64,000 bases of DNA from the NCBI GenBank assembly GCA_030549495.1, contig JAUIRK010000142.1, forward strand, positions 248,001-312,000. The letters are read 5' to 3'. Of this stretch, positions 46,858 to 57,339 are shown in pieces (the first letter of the stretch is position 1; each line of letters begins with the position of its first letter). The notes below the pieces were generated by a model. The model saw only the letters and a program-made list of their open reading frames with translations. It was not told the DNA's origin and made no database searches. A program made the translations under genes and the position numbers. This stretch comes from Nectonema munidae (Eukaryota > Nematomorpha > Nectonematoida > Nectonematidae).

Positions 46858-49310
46858 CAGGGCTTCGCAGCCTTCTCAAAATTGCTTAGCTCCGGCTCCA
46901 AGTATATTTTCAATATTTATTGTGATTTCTTTCAGTTATACATAAAGTTCGGTTTATTTATACAAAATTATACTATTCTTAATTATTATACATAAAGTTT
47001 AAGATTTATATCGTTTCCAATTAGACAAATATTTCAAAACTTTATTTATATGTGTTTGTTCTTAAAAATAGCATTGCTTCCAAAATGTCCTCTTTGAGAC
47101 TACTACGTAAATCTGATTTCAAAATTTTTAAAGCCGAAAAAAGGCGTTCCACACTTACTTGTGTTGTAGGCAAAGCAGTTATAATTTTAGCTTCGTCTTT
47201 AATAATTTCAGGATAACTTTTAATTGCTTCATCACAAGACAAATTCGAAAAACGGTCAAATTTTTCAATTTCAGAAAAAGATTTTTTGATCTGAAGTTCA
47301 AAATCAGATATTGTTGACGACACTAATTTTTTTAAGCCTTTTTTTCTTGATTGTCTTTTTTGTTGCTTGTCAAGAACTTTCTCAAAATCAAAAGTTATCT
47401 CTTCGAATTGATATAGAGGTGAAGAACTATTTGACGAAGATTCCCCCACAGATTTCGAATATTCTTGCAATGCTAAAAAAATCGCTTTGATTGTCAGCTG
47501 TTCTCATTTTACACACAATATTTTTGACATACTCTCTGGCTTTTGATATTTGTTCAAGCGAAAGTAGACATCTGTACCTTGGATCAAGATAAATTCCAGC
47601 AAGCAGAAATTCATTTTGAAGTAAATTGCATTCTCTTCTTACCATCGAACTTCTTATTTCGTCTGCTACCAAGCTTTTAACGTTAGAGAAAAAAATATTT
47701 AGGATCTCCATTCTTTAAAAAATTGACCAGGAGTTAAATCTTCGCTCTGAAGTTTTTGGTTATTACATAAGGTTGATATAGTAACCTTTCTAAACATTTC
47801 GTTTAGTCCCAGAATGATTCCGTAAGAGATACATCAGTATCTGCCGTGTCTAATAAAACGGATTTTAATTCAAGTAAGCGCTTTATCATAACTAGGTACT
47901 ACCCCATCTGGTAGATTGATCCAAAATAGTTACTTTACCGGAGCGTCTTTTAATAATTTCATGAAGCTTTGGCTTTTTTGTTGCCACCACAATTTGTCTC
48001 AACTTTTTTATTAGACTTCCTGCATGCTCACTTTTCAATCCATCAGAGATAGCAAGTTGCAAAGTATGAACTCCACATCGAATGTGGTTTATAGTTGAAA
48101 AAGAGTGAAAATGTGGTAAATTTTCTCTTCTAGATTCAATATTGGAAATATCTTCAAAAGTGTCATGTTCACTATATTCTTCATATGAAGTAACATAATG
48201 GGTATCTTCTTCGACACTTGAATCATGTTTGAAGCATTATCACTGATGATAGCAAGCACATAATCTTTAACTATGTCGTAATCATTCAACGTTTTTAAAA
48301 TGAGATCATGTAAATATTCGCTTTTTTGGTTGGCCTTGGTGTCCTTTATAGCGAGTTTCAACGTTATCAACAAATCTAACGTTGATCGCGAAATAGCGCG
48401 TTTTCAAACGAGTGCAGCCATCCACTTTCAAATATAAAAAGCGCCCTTTTAGTTGTTCTTTAAGAGAAAGTTTTTCTTGGCTAAATTTTTGCATTACTAA
48501 ATTACGTATACTTTCTTTATTCAAACTGACTTTAAACTTAGAAGCCATTTCACCAAGGAGAGAACTTTTCAAAGATGGATAAAGGTAATGATTCCTTAAC
48601 TACTAATTCCATTATACTATTTATAAAATCTTGATCTTCTAATGTAATTATAATTTTTTGGAAATTTAAATATTTTTTAATGTCAGTCTTTGTGGATTTT
48701 GAACTCATCGAAATTGACGTACTATGTTTAGAAATCAAATACTTCAGGATGTGCTCTGCATGGATGTCTTTTTAAATTGTATGCTCTAGAGGAAGTATTC
48801 GGTCTTTTACTTGTAGGTTTAGCGATTTTACAACCACACATAATTGAGCTTTTTAAGTCAGGAGAAACTTTGCAGATACAAACGAAATATTTGCCATCTT
48901 CACTCTCTACCAAATAATTAGGAACGTCGCACTTTAATAATGAATTTTCAGCCATCGATGTAACATGTATTTTTTAAACAATTCTAAAAAAAATAAGTTT
49001 GGTGCATAATAAAAATTTCTAAAAATTAAATAGATAAAACTGATTTTTTATTACCTATATTTATGTTTACACGGAATAAGAAATAGCCAAATGTCGTGTT
49101 GTGCTTTCTTGCTTATCGATCTGAAGGAAAATGGAAAATTGTGAGATGCAATCTCTTTTACTCTATAATTTTTTATAAATATTTATTACCTTTACTTCAC
49201 TGTTTCACACACATATGTTGACTTGCAGCCGGTAAGAGGGAGCCGCCCATTAAAATTTGTGACTCCGGCTCTTACTGACAGAATATTACAGCTCCGGATC
49301 CAAAGCCCTG
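46858..49310 (-). mobile_element. hAT transposon (hAT-3), complete ends, exact 8-bp target duplication
   Basis: CCTATAAT flanks both sides (46850-46857 and 49311-49318). Left end CAGGGCTTCGCAGCC, right end read inward CAGGGCTTTGGATCC. The subterminal regions share GCTCCGG blocks (46890 and 49263-49297). The transposase fills 48955-47042 on the - strand. Its right end lies ~460 bp upstream of the RAD9 start codon. Exact duplications and long open pieces make it one of the younger insertions here. Confidence 0.9.
47042..48955 (-). pseudogene. hAT-3 transposase, near full length but frame-broken
   Basis: The N-terminus, MAENSLLKCDVPNYLVESED (48955), leads into a BED-like C2H2 finger (YFVCICK...MCGCK...NLKRHPCRAHPEVF). 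Then come GEMASKFKVSLNKESIRNLV (48550), GRFLYLKVDGCTRLKTRYFA (48450-48390, first catalytic Asp), DYVLAIISDNASNMIQVSKK (48260-48200, D-N-A-x-N-M block), and a STRWGST block near 47915. The C-terminal domain is ALPTTQVSVERLFSALKILK followed by SDLRSSLKEDILEAMLFLRT (47140-47050). At least four frame changes separate the pieces. Known role: cut-and-paste transposase with 8-bp target duplication. Confidence 0.85.
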
Positions 49311-49318
49311 CCTATAAT

Positions 49319-49771
49319 GCGATCATCACACATGTTTTATAAACAAGCAGCAACTCTTACTTATACAAAATTATTGGATGTGGGCCCCTGCTATATTCAA
49401 CGAAATCAGATGCATTTTCTCAAGATAATTTCAAGAATAAGTACCCAAATAATACAAAATAAATTTTTAAGCCGCAAAAACAAGGTGTCACAGAATCCAA
49501 TAAGAGTCATTACAGATTCCTTAAAAAGCAATTTGTTTTTACTTCCCCCTTCAACCAGTTCAAATAAAAATGTTTGCAGTCTAGATGAAAAGTGCCTATC
49601 TTAAAAAATTAGACATAATATTCGATTTATTTTAAGAAGGACTATTATCCTCATTCTGGACTCTCTTTTTTGATACAATTTTAGTAGTAGTCATAGGATA
49701 AGTATTTTTAATTACCAAGCGAGTTTGAAAAATGTTGCTGCAATTATACATTTTATTTTTCAGTCGAAGTC
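49319..49771 (+). promoter_or_regulatory. RAD9 upstream region and 5' UTR splice acceptor
   Basis: The only DNA between hAT-3 and the RAD9 start codon. TTTTATTTTTCAG (49751-49763) is a good splice acceptor 8 bp before the ATG, so a 5' UTR exon probably lies further upstream. A 95-codon open frame (49317-49604) matches nothing known and is not called. No TATA box can be assigned with confidence. Confidence 0.5.
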
Positions 49772-50044
49772 ATGAAGTGTGTTATACAGGGTCGCAATGT
49801 TAAAATTTTCGCCAAGAGTTTGTGTTGTTTATTAAAAATCGGAGAAAGCATCGCCCTTGAATTCAATGAAAGCTTCCTGAACTTGAAGTGCATGAACTTG
49901 TCTAGATCGGCATACGCCATTTTCCACTTTGACTCCAACTTTTTCCACAATTACCAAGTGCAGAACAGCGAATTGTCCACCTGCATCATTTCTAATCAGT
50001 CCGCCTTACTTGTTTTCAAGTCCATCGCAAACGTGGACAAACAG
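49772..50044 (+). CDS. Rad9: RAD9 checkpoint clamp subunit, coding exon 1
   Basis: Encodes residues 1-91 from MKCVIQGRNVKIFAKSLCC through SSRSAYA-like LSRSAYAIFHF to SIANVDKQ. This is the first PCNA-like domain of RAD9, a subunit of the RAD9-HUS1-RAD1 (9-1-1) ring loaded at damaged DNA in the nucleus to activate ATR signalling. Human RAD9A starts MKCLVTGGNVKVLGKA and has NSSRSAYACF at the same place. The start is fixed by this match. The exon ends CAG before the donor GTAAAT (50045), phase 0, 91 codons exactly. RAD9B paralogy cannot be excluded, but arthropods usually have one RAD9. Confidence 0.93.
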
Positions 50045-50684
50045 GTAAATTTTAGCCTTTCGGTTCTTAAAAAAGATTTAAAGCTCAATGTTGGAGCTTC
50101 GTTTTAATTATTCATGCAAAGTTCTTAATTTTCGGCTAGCACATTTCGACTAAAAATATGTGCCGAAATTTTAATTTTGTAACATTACTGACTAATAAGT
50201 AGTTTAGTTGAATCCCTTACTAACCCTACTCGTAAACTAAATGCGCAATAATTAACTAACTCATTAACAATTAATCTTCGTTTAAATATTTGTTATTTCT
50301 AAACTTATCAATCTCTCTTACAAACTGGATGCTTATTAAAATAATTAAATTTTTTATTATGTCAAAAAGTCCTTTCATCAAAATCTCCCTACAGCTTCTT
50401 TAAATAAAAGCCAAAATTCATTGAAAAGGTAAACAGACGAGTAGTTTTTGAAAAGTTTAAAAAGTCTAATGCAATTTAAGTTCTGATTTTTTAAATCTAT
50501 TTTCCCAGAATGTGCCACAAATATGCGGATACAAAGTCTATTTCGACTACGGCTGAAATCTTCGCCAAAAAGAGTATGCCTTTTTTCTAACTGCACATTA
50601 TTATTTTATATTTCTATTACATTATATAGCAAAATATATGGCGGCTATGAAAATACGTAAAGCATTCTTTTTATTTGAAAAACC

Positions 50685-50866
50685 CAAAAAAGTGGACTTT
50701 CAAACAAACTTATTTTTAAGTTACGCGAATTTTCGGCACCCTGAGTCAAAATACTGATGTAGTAAAATGTTTTGAAGTTTTTTTATTTTTAACTTGATAA
50801 AGACTTGTGGGGTATCGAAAATTCATGTGACTTAAAAATAAATGTGTTTGAAAGTCCACTTTTTTG
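50685..50866. repeat. Long imperfect hairpin (MITE-like) in RAD9 intron
   Basis: Arms of about 55 bp: left 50685-50740 begins CAAAAAAGTGGACTTTCAAA, right 50808-50866 is its imperfect reverse complement (ends CCACTTTTTTG). A ~65-bp loop separates them. Arms also share TTATTTTTAAGT and GAATTTTCG. No coding content. If transcribed in the RAD9 pre-mRNA it would fold strongly. Confidence 0.8.
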
Positions 50867-51810
50867 TTATTTGCAACAAATGATCGTTCAGGCACTTTAC
50901 TCTTAATTGGTGAGTCAGTAAAGCTTTTTTGTTTAGAGCTCAAAGCACTCCTTTTTGTTATATTGTAGTGTTAGTTGCTTCATTGGTTTGGTAAATGGTC
51001 ACTTGGTTCATTCTAAATGTAAGCTAGAGCTTTAATTCAACTAAATATGCACTGATTTATGCAGCAAACGGTGTGATATATTTATACCAACTCTCGTACG
51101 TATGACGAAACCTGCGTAACCGAACATGCCAGAAATAACGAAAGAAGAGTGAGATTGGAGTTTTTCAAAGTAGACCTTAAATACTGAATAATTACGAACG
51201 CCAAAAAAAGACGCGTCAATGTGGAACATTCAAATAATGCTAAAATTTGTTTGCTTGTCAGTTGGTTTATGCGATTAATGCTCTTTCAGAAAACATTCTC
51301 TTCACTAAAACATTCCAATTTTCTCTTCAAATAAATATTTATTAAGTGTATTTTTACACCCTAAATATTTTGCTAGACAATGTAATACAAATATCAAAAT
51401 AATTATTTTATGCAGAAAGAAAGACAATTCGTTCTAAAGACAATTCGTTGATGAGGTTTTTTATTTACAAGATAAATTACAACTCCGCTCTGACTAACTC
51501 TAACACAAACTCTAATACTAATAGTCAAAACTTAATCTAACATGTGTTAACATTTTCTACGAATTCTCACATCCACTACTTTTGTGATTTACTCAATCGT
51601 GTTTCAACAAACATTCATCCAATTGCATTCGACCAATCGTTGTGCCGCATCACAGAATATAATTTTTAAATTTATTATATTTAACAAACTACCAAATTCT
51701 TCACTATCCAATTGTTTTATTCAGTCAATTGTCTCTTTCGACAAATTGTCATGCATCGAGAAAAATTGGGCCTATGTATTGAAAAGATAAAGTTATTCCT
51801 GTATTTGAAC

Positions 51811-52819
51811 GGTTCCTGATCAAAACGGCCCAAAATCAAAACGGCCCAAACCAAAACGACCCAATACGATAACGGCCCAAAGCCAAAAAGGCAGAAAACC
51901 AAAACGGCCCAAAGCCAAAAAGGTACAAAACCAAAACGGCCCAAAGCCAAAAAGGCACAAAACCAAAACGATTCATACCAAAACAGCCAAAAAGCAAAAC
52001 GACCAAAAACCATAACGGCTCAAAGCCAATACGGCCAAAAACCTGAAGGCTAGAGTAAACTGGAACTACAATCTAAGAACACAAACTTTGATTTTTAATT
52101 TTAGAAAGTTTTCAAATATCTCTTGAGCATTTCATATGTTACATAGATTCAAAATTTTTGATTGATTAGTTATGAGAGGATTTTTACACAAGACATGAGA
52201 AGCTCTCGAGTAGGCGATAAGATTGAGAAAACACATATGGTGTGAAACATATTGTGTTCAAGTTCCTTTAAAAACTCAAACATAACCAACTTCTTTTAAA
52301 AGTATTAATGTTTAGCAACTTTATTGCACACAATACTAAATATTAATAAGTTGAAATGGAACAGGTCAATTCGGCCTCAAAAAATAATGAGATAGAAGCC
52401 GAATTGTCTTGAAGTCCAACTGTCTCGAGGCCGAATTGACTATAAACGGTTTAAATACTTAGCAACAACCAAAGTTTCTTGAGATATGATCACTATTTAT
52501 TTCAGAGTGAAATTCAATATTCAATTTTTTCCAGGGTTTCTTTATATAAATGATTTCACTAAAATACTATTGGAAACACTTTATTTCTATAGTAGATGAT
52601 ATTGGTTCAAAAATTGTATTTATTATTTTCAAATTTTGAACTTCGAACATATAATTTTGAGCAAGTTTTGGAAAAACTTAGGAATGTGTAAGTTTTCGAA
52701 AGTTTTTGATTTGGGTTTTGATTACTTTTATTTGGATACAAAGAAAGTTTAGGCTTTTTTTGTTTTGGGACGTGTTGGTTTTGTGCCGTTTTGTTTTTGG
52801 GCCGTTTTGACCAGGGTTC
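51811..52819. mobile_element. MULE-like non-autonomous element with minisatellite ends
   Basis: Left end GGTTCCTGATCAAAACGGCC, right end read inward GAACCCTGGTCAAAACGGCC. Flanks ATTTGAAC (51803-51810) and ATTTGAGC (52820-52827) form a 7-of-8 duplication, and an 8-9-bp duplication fits Mutator-like or hAT-like elements. The left 220 bp are tandem CAAAACGGCC-type units of ~16 bp (51820-52040); the right end has the same unit inverted (52765-52810). No transposase inside. Confidence 0.65.
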
Positions 52820-52834
52820 ATTTGAGCTAGTGAT

Positions 52835-52945
52835 CGGGTTAGCGTTAGATTAGCTTGGGATGGAAGAAATAGACGCTCTTGATAGAAAAGTGGAAACATG
52901 GTTTGTCAACGAGCTAAGCTGACTTAAGTAAAGGATGATGATGAT
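52835..52945 (+). repeat. LINE-type 3' tail scrap with (GAT)n
   Basis: A short segment ending in GGATGATGATGATGAAG, the kind of GAT-repeat tail seen at LINE 3' ends. No protein part. Low certainty. Confidence 0.3.
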
Positions 52946-53449
52946 GAAGCTTACATGAAATCTCATTGTAAAATTAAAAAATTTAAAAAATAATATTTAA
53001 TTAATATTAAAATTAAATTTTAATGTATTTTACATCCTCATTTCTCCTTTAAATAAATTGAATAAAGATATTCAGTTGAAAGAAATCAATTTTATTTGGG
53101 GGAGGGCGCTAGGCTTTTTCACCCTTTGACCCTCGATGTGTTAACCAGGTTAAAATACTCTAGAATGATAAAATGCATGAATCAATGTCGCATGCTTATT
53201 TTTTCTATAAAACATATTACTTAAGGCAATCTATTTTCAGATACTACGGAACAGAGCACACGTACCACGAAACATCTTATCTCTTTATCCACACATGTGT
53301 CCGTATGTTGACACTGTCTAAAATCAATTTGATACATATTTAGTCATTTTGTCTTACCGTGTATTTAAAGTATCTTATTTAGGCGTACTTTTACTTGAAC
53401 GGAAAAGGATCCTATCTTGATTCCTGCTAGATATAGCTCTTTGCCTTGT

Positions 53450-56000
53450 AATTAAAGCTTGATTGATTTTCTGTTTAAGCTATTCTTATCATCATCAGCG
53501 TTTTTATAGCCTATATTTTTACCCTTTTCTTCCTCCATTTAGTTTTATTATCCGCATTTTATGCTTTTAAACCACCTACTTTGATGAAATCTTTCTTCCT
53601 CATTCATTTCTAACTTAATTTAGGTCTACCCTTTAATACCATCAACTTCAAATTTACAAACTTCTTTTCTACTTTCATAACTGTCTCTTCTTAATAAATG
53701 TTTTTTTCAGTTCCAGATCAGCTGTTTAGTCTCTAGCCCATCATCCAACTTTACTTCAGACATTTATCGCACCGTGCTTCGTTCAACTCTTCTTAAAATA
53801 CCTTCTTCAACTGTCCATATCTCAAAGCCATATGTCATGACAGATTTCGCCCACGGATTATATATTTTTCCTTTAAGATTAAGCGGATATCTTTTTCCAC
53901 ATTAAATACAACACAATTAAATTCTAGTCTCATTCTCCTGCTTGTAGTTAGTTCTCTTCCTACTTCATCTTCAATTGGTTGTGGCACCCAAGTAACAAAA
54001 TTTTATGACCCTTTCTGATTCTTTTAAGATGTTTGTTTCTGTTAGCTCCTCTTTCTGCTTGTTTGTAGCTTTTTAACACAAATCTTGGATTCGAGTTTTT
54101 CAAAGATCGAATCCGTAACTCTTTCCACTTTAATACAGCGTGCATGTATCCCCTTCTGATAAGATTTGCATTTTAAAGAATTTAATTTTGCTCTGTTACT
54201 GAGGATAGACTTTTGCTTCCGGCTTTACTCCATCTCCACTTCCACAAGCTAAGATTTTAAATTCACCTCAAGCCTTTCTTTTCTAAAACTGATTTCCAAC
54301 AGTTGAATTCGTTTCTGATGTCAGAACGAAATCTTTCGCAGCAAATTACTTTTTCCTTCTGTTTAACCTTTGTTTTGACATTTTTATAAAATTTCATTAA
54401 TTCTTCAACTCGTTTTTCTGGTATCTCAAGGTCCATCTCGATATTTGGTCAAATTCTTCCCCTATATCAACTTCTGCTTTTCAGTGTAGCAATCTTGCAA
54501 CCATATCATCAGCGGTTCCTTTACCATGCATAAAAACAAACTGCATTCTGCTAATTGCCATGTTATTCCACAATCTTTGTTCAAATAATCCTTCCACGGC
54601 TTTCCTGGCATGTTCTAAAAACTTAACTCATTGCCTAATGTCTTTTAACCGATTGATTAAACAGTTAATTTCGGAGAAATTTTGACATCATAGACATTGT
54701 ATTGCAAAGATTTAAAAGTGTTTATATATGTAAATTTAATGTTTTGCTAACGGTTTTGGGAGTTGAATGGTGAATTGTAGTTCTTAGGGTGTCCTTTTAG
54801 ATTTTCAGATGGACCACTGGCTTTACCCCTTTTCATACTTTCCAATGCCTTCTCAACATCTTCTATTTTAAATGGTTGTATTGGATCTTCAGTTTTGTCA
54901 ACATCTACATTTCCTATCTATTCATCTCTTCACTTACCAACCCTTCCATATGCTAGTTCTAAACTTTTTTTCCGATCGTTCTTGATTTATACACTCAACA
55001 CCTCTTCTCAGCTTACAAAGCACAGTCTTTGCATCTAACCCACGTGTCGTCTTCATTACCGTGATTATATGATAAAATATCAGTAGATCAACAGAAGCGA
55101 TAAAAAGTATGTTAAATCAAGAAGTTTGAAGAAAATTAAAAGTGGGTTTTTGTCTTCTATACTTCTTCTTTTTTCTTACAATAATTTTAAATAAAGAATT
55201 CAGGACAACTTGTAGTGATGAGGAACCATGACCCTTTTCCTTCAAAATTAATCCCCAACTACTTTACCACACTTTGTTCCTTGATTTGTACTCTTTGCAG
55301 TTTGTGCTTATCTAAAGAAGACCACAGTGCTCTAAAATTAATATTGATAGAAATTGATTTGAATAAGAGTTTCACTTTTTATTTCGTAATTTTATGAACA
55401 ATTTGCTCTTTCTGCCAAACAACTTCTTTTAATTTCCAGATTTTTGTACGTTTGACGTGTTCTTTCTTTTTTGCCAACTCAGTAACATGCATGACTCCAA
55501 TACAATTTTCAAGTTCTCCTAGAATAACTTTTATATTCTTTACTTTCTTAATCAATCTCAGTTTCAGCTCCAGATGATACAAAAGTATTTTTAAAACCAA
55601 GGCTTTACAACAAAAAAATTGTTTGAGCATAGTACTTCAATAATTTTCTTCAACCCAAATTTTGTTTTCCAATGCCAAAACCTCCATGCATTCCTTCAAA
55701 ACCATTGATACATGATCCTACATGGCCGTTTAAATCACCTGTCACTATCCTGATTTCATTTGATCTAATAAGCTCTGTTTCATAAACAGTCTTCTCTCTT
55801 TTCATCACATCCAGCCCGACGAGCATTAGGGTCGATAATGCGATTAATCTGCCTTTCCAAATAAAATAACAATCATCATTACTTGCAGTACCTTATCGCA
55901 CAAACTTCTATCACTAAAATCCCAACGCCAGATGTTCCATTAATTCCACAGCATAAAAACGTGCATATATTTCCTCTAGAGCGCACAAATCTTGCTCCAT
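53450..56000 (-). mobile_element. LINE F (RTE-like), inside the RAD9 intron, antisense
   Basis: Endonuclease: IVTGDLNGHVG with GFEGMHGGFGIGKQN (about 55755-55665), the form often annotated in arthropods as craniofacial-development-protein-2-like. Linker: KRTKIWKLKEVVWQKE (about 55460-55410). RT: EDVEKALESMKRGKASGPS (about 54870-54815), GLFEQRLWNNMAISRMQFVF with MHGKGTADDMVARLL (about 54590-54490), and the C-terminal KGKIYNPWAKSVMTYGFEIW (about 53870-53810) with ILRRVERSTVR. A (TGA)n-like tail is near 53490. Stops and frame changes are numerous. Clade assignment RTE-like is inference. Confidence 0.8.
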
Positions 56001-56179
56001 TTCTTTCCGAAATACAACACATGGCGGTATTTCATTCCTTTACATCGAATTGAAGCCGCGTTCTGTGTACCAAATCTCACATTACCTGAACTATCATCTG
56101 TTCTACTAAAAACTTCACTACCATCGTTCTCAAATTTTGCCCCATCTTTTTACGTTAGCAGCCAAATCTTTGGGCCCAT

Positions 56180-56290
56180 GCACGTTTGTGACCATAACCA
56201 TAAAAGAATTTTGGAACAAATTTTTACAGCAAGATGCTCTTCCTGACGTTGTCCCTAACGATTTATCTGGACTTGGGATTAATGTCTACG
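56180..56290 (+). repeat. Repeat fragment with a widespread motif
   Basis: TTTTTACAGCAAGATGCTCT followed by TCCTGACGTTGTCCCTAACG resembles a motif I recall from many invertebrate repeats (GGCTGGATGCCCTTCCTGACGCCAACC type). It lies just before the RAD9 exon 2 acceptor. Origin (SINE or LINE UTR) unknown. Confidence 0.4.
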
Positions 56291-56390
56291 ACAGACACTT
56301 TTGTCAAATCCATTTTTGATGGCGTTTTATAAGACAGGATACTTTTTTCTTACGCCACGCATTGGAATAATAAAACTCTTTTATTTTCAG

Positions 56391-57260
56391 ATCGAGTTCT
56401 GTAAAATCAACGTTAACCCTGCTCAATCAAAGGTTTTGTTCAAACTGTTCTACCATCACGGGGTGCTGAAGATTGCGAGCTTGCCTACCATAGACCATGA
56501 TGACTTGAATGCTCTCTTTCAAAGAGAAAATGCGAGCAATGAAATCGTTTCGGACGTTGCCTTGTTCTCCGAGATCATAGGCCAATTTCCCTCTTCCACA
56601 GAAACAATCACCCTGGCTACACCGGACTCCAAGAAAAAACTCATTTTCAAGAACTTCATATCCCCACAAACGAGCGACAAAGGCGACAAAAAGTTGCTCA
56701 CTGAAATGAGTGTGGATGTGAACGAGTTTGAGAAGTGCGCGCTTAATTCCCTGTCCAGCATCAGCTTTTGCTTGAAAGAGTTTAAGATTGTGATCGTCTT
56801 TCTGGAATTCTTCGATAAAGCCAAATTGCGCATTTCCTTTGAAGTCCCGGGAAAACCCATCGTCCTGAGTGCCAACCTCGAAGAAAAAGACGCAAATTTG
56901 ACTTGCGATTTCGTTTTTGCCACCTACGCACATTCAGACATCTCTCAAAGTAGTTTTGAACAGTCGACAATCGACATTCAGACCCAAAAAGAGTCAGGTT
57001 TAGCGACCCAAATTTTTATTAGAGCAGAAGAAGAAGAAGCAGAGAATGCTGATGCATTTTGTGACGATGGAAAAGTGGAGTCGTCTGATGAAGATAGGAC
57101 ATACGATTTGGAAGAAATTGGAGCAGAAGAAACGTTTAATATGTTTGCCAATTTTAATAACGAGGGCGTTGATTCGTCTGGAATTGTGATCACAGAAAGA
57201 ACGGATGAAACTATCCTAGCTTGTGACAGTGAAGAAGAAGATGAGCAATGTGCACTTTAA
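56391..57260 (+). CDS. Rad9: RAD9 checkpoint clamp subunit, coding exon 2
   Basis: Encodes residues 92-380. IEFCKINVNPAQSKVLFKLF and HHGVLKIASL finish domain 1. LLTEMSVDVNEFEKCALNSL, SSISFCLKEFKIVIVFLEFF and ISFEVPGKPIVLSA form the second clamp domain (human: [26 protein letters not shown]). The tail (residues ~310-380) is acidic and ends CDSEEEDEQCAL: Ser371 in an S-E-E-E-D casein-kinase-2 site corresponds to human Ser387, which when phosphorylated binds TopBP1 to switch on ATR. Total 380 residues against 391 in human RAD9A. No internal break; the exon is less AT-rich than its surroundings, as expected of selected coding DNA. Confidence 0.95.
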   Translation: MEFCKINVNPAQSKVLFKLFYHHGVLKIASLPTIDHDDLNALFQRENASNEIVSDVALFSEIIGQFPSSTETITLATPDSKKKLIFKNFISPQTSDKGDKKLLTEMSVDVNEFEKCALNSLSSISFCLKEFKIVIVFLEFFDKAKLRISFEVPGKPIVLSANLEEKDANLTCDFVFATYAHSDISQSSFEQSTIDIQTQKESGLATQIFIRAEEEEAENADAFCDDGKVESSDEDRTYDLEEIGAEETFNMFANFNNEGVDSSGIVITERTDETILACDSEEEDEQCAL

Positions 57261-57308
57261 GTGTTTTCATTGGAGAGAAATTTAATACACCCTTTTTTCT
57301 ATTTATCA

Positions 57309-57314
57309 AATAAA
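57309..57314 (+). terminator. Rad9: RAD9 polyadenylation signal
   Basis: AATAAA 49 bp after the stop codon (TAA, 57258-57260), followed by a T-rich tract, a normal arrangement for a short 3' UTR. Confidence 0.7.
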
Positions 57315-57339
57315 TCATCTTTTTTTACTTGCCTCACTT

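Larger units (their letters stand above)
50045..56390 (+). other. Rad9: RAD9 intron, 6.35 kb, filled with repeats
   Basis: Donor CAG/GTAAAT at 50045 and acceptor TTATTTTCAG ending at 56390. Joining residue 91 to ATC at 56391 gives NVDKQ-IEFCKINVN, colinear with human MVEKTVEKCCISLN, so no exon is missing. It contains a hairpin MITE (50685-50866), a MULE-like element (51811-52819), a LINE 3' scrap (52835-52945), a LINE (53450-56000) and a repeat motif (56180-56290). 50045-50684, 50867-51810 and 52946-53449 are AT-rich with nothing recognised. Confidence 0.88.

Noticed and set aside
49317-49604. 95-codon frame between hAT-3 and RAD9
   Set aside because: Begins within the target duplication of hAT-3, no similarity known; could be 5' UTR sequence of RAD9.
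51717-52013. 98-codon - strand open frame rich in F, W, L and G
   Set aside because: It is the translation of the ~16-bp minisatellite units at the left end of the MULE-like element; the repetitive protein is an artefact.
56427-56933. 168-codon frame antisense to RAD9 exon 2
   Set aside because: Mirror of the conserved RAD9 coding strand; the sense strand explains the open frame.
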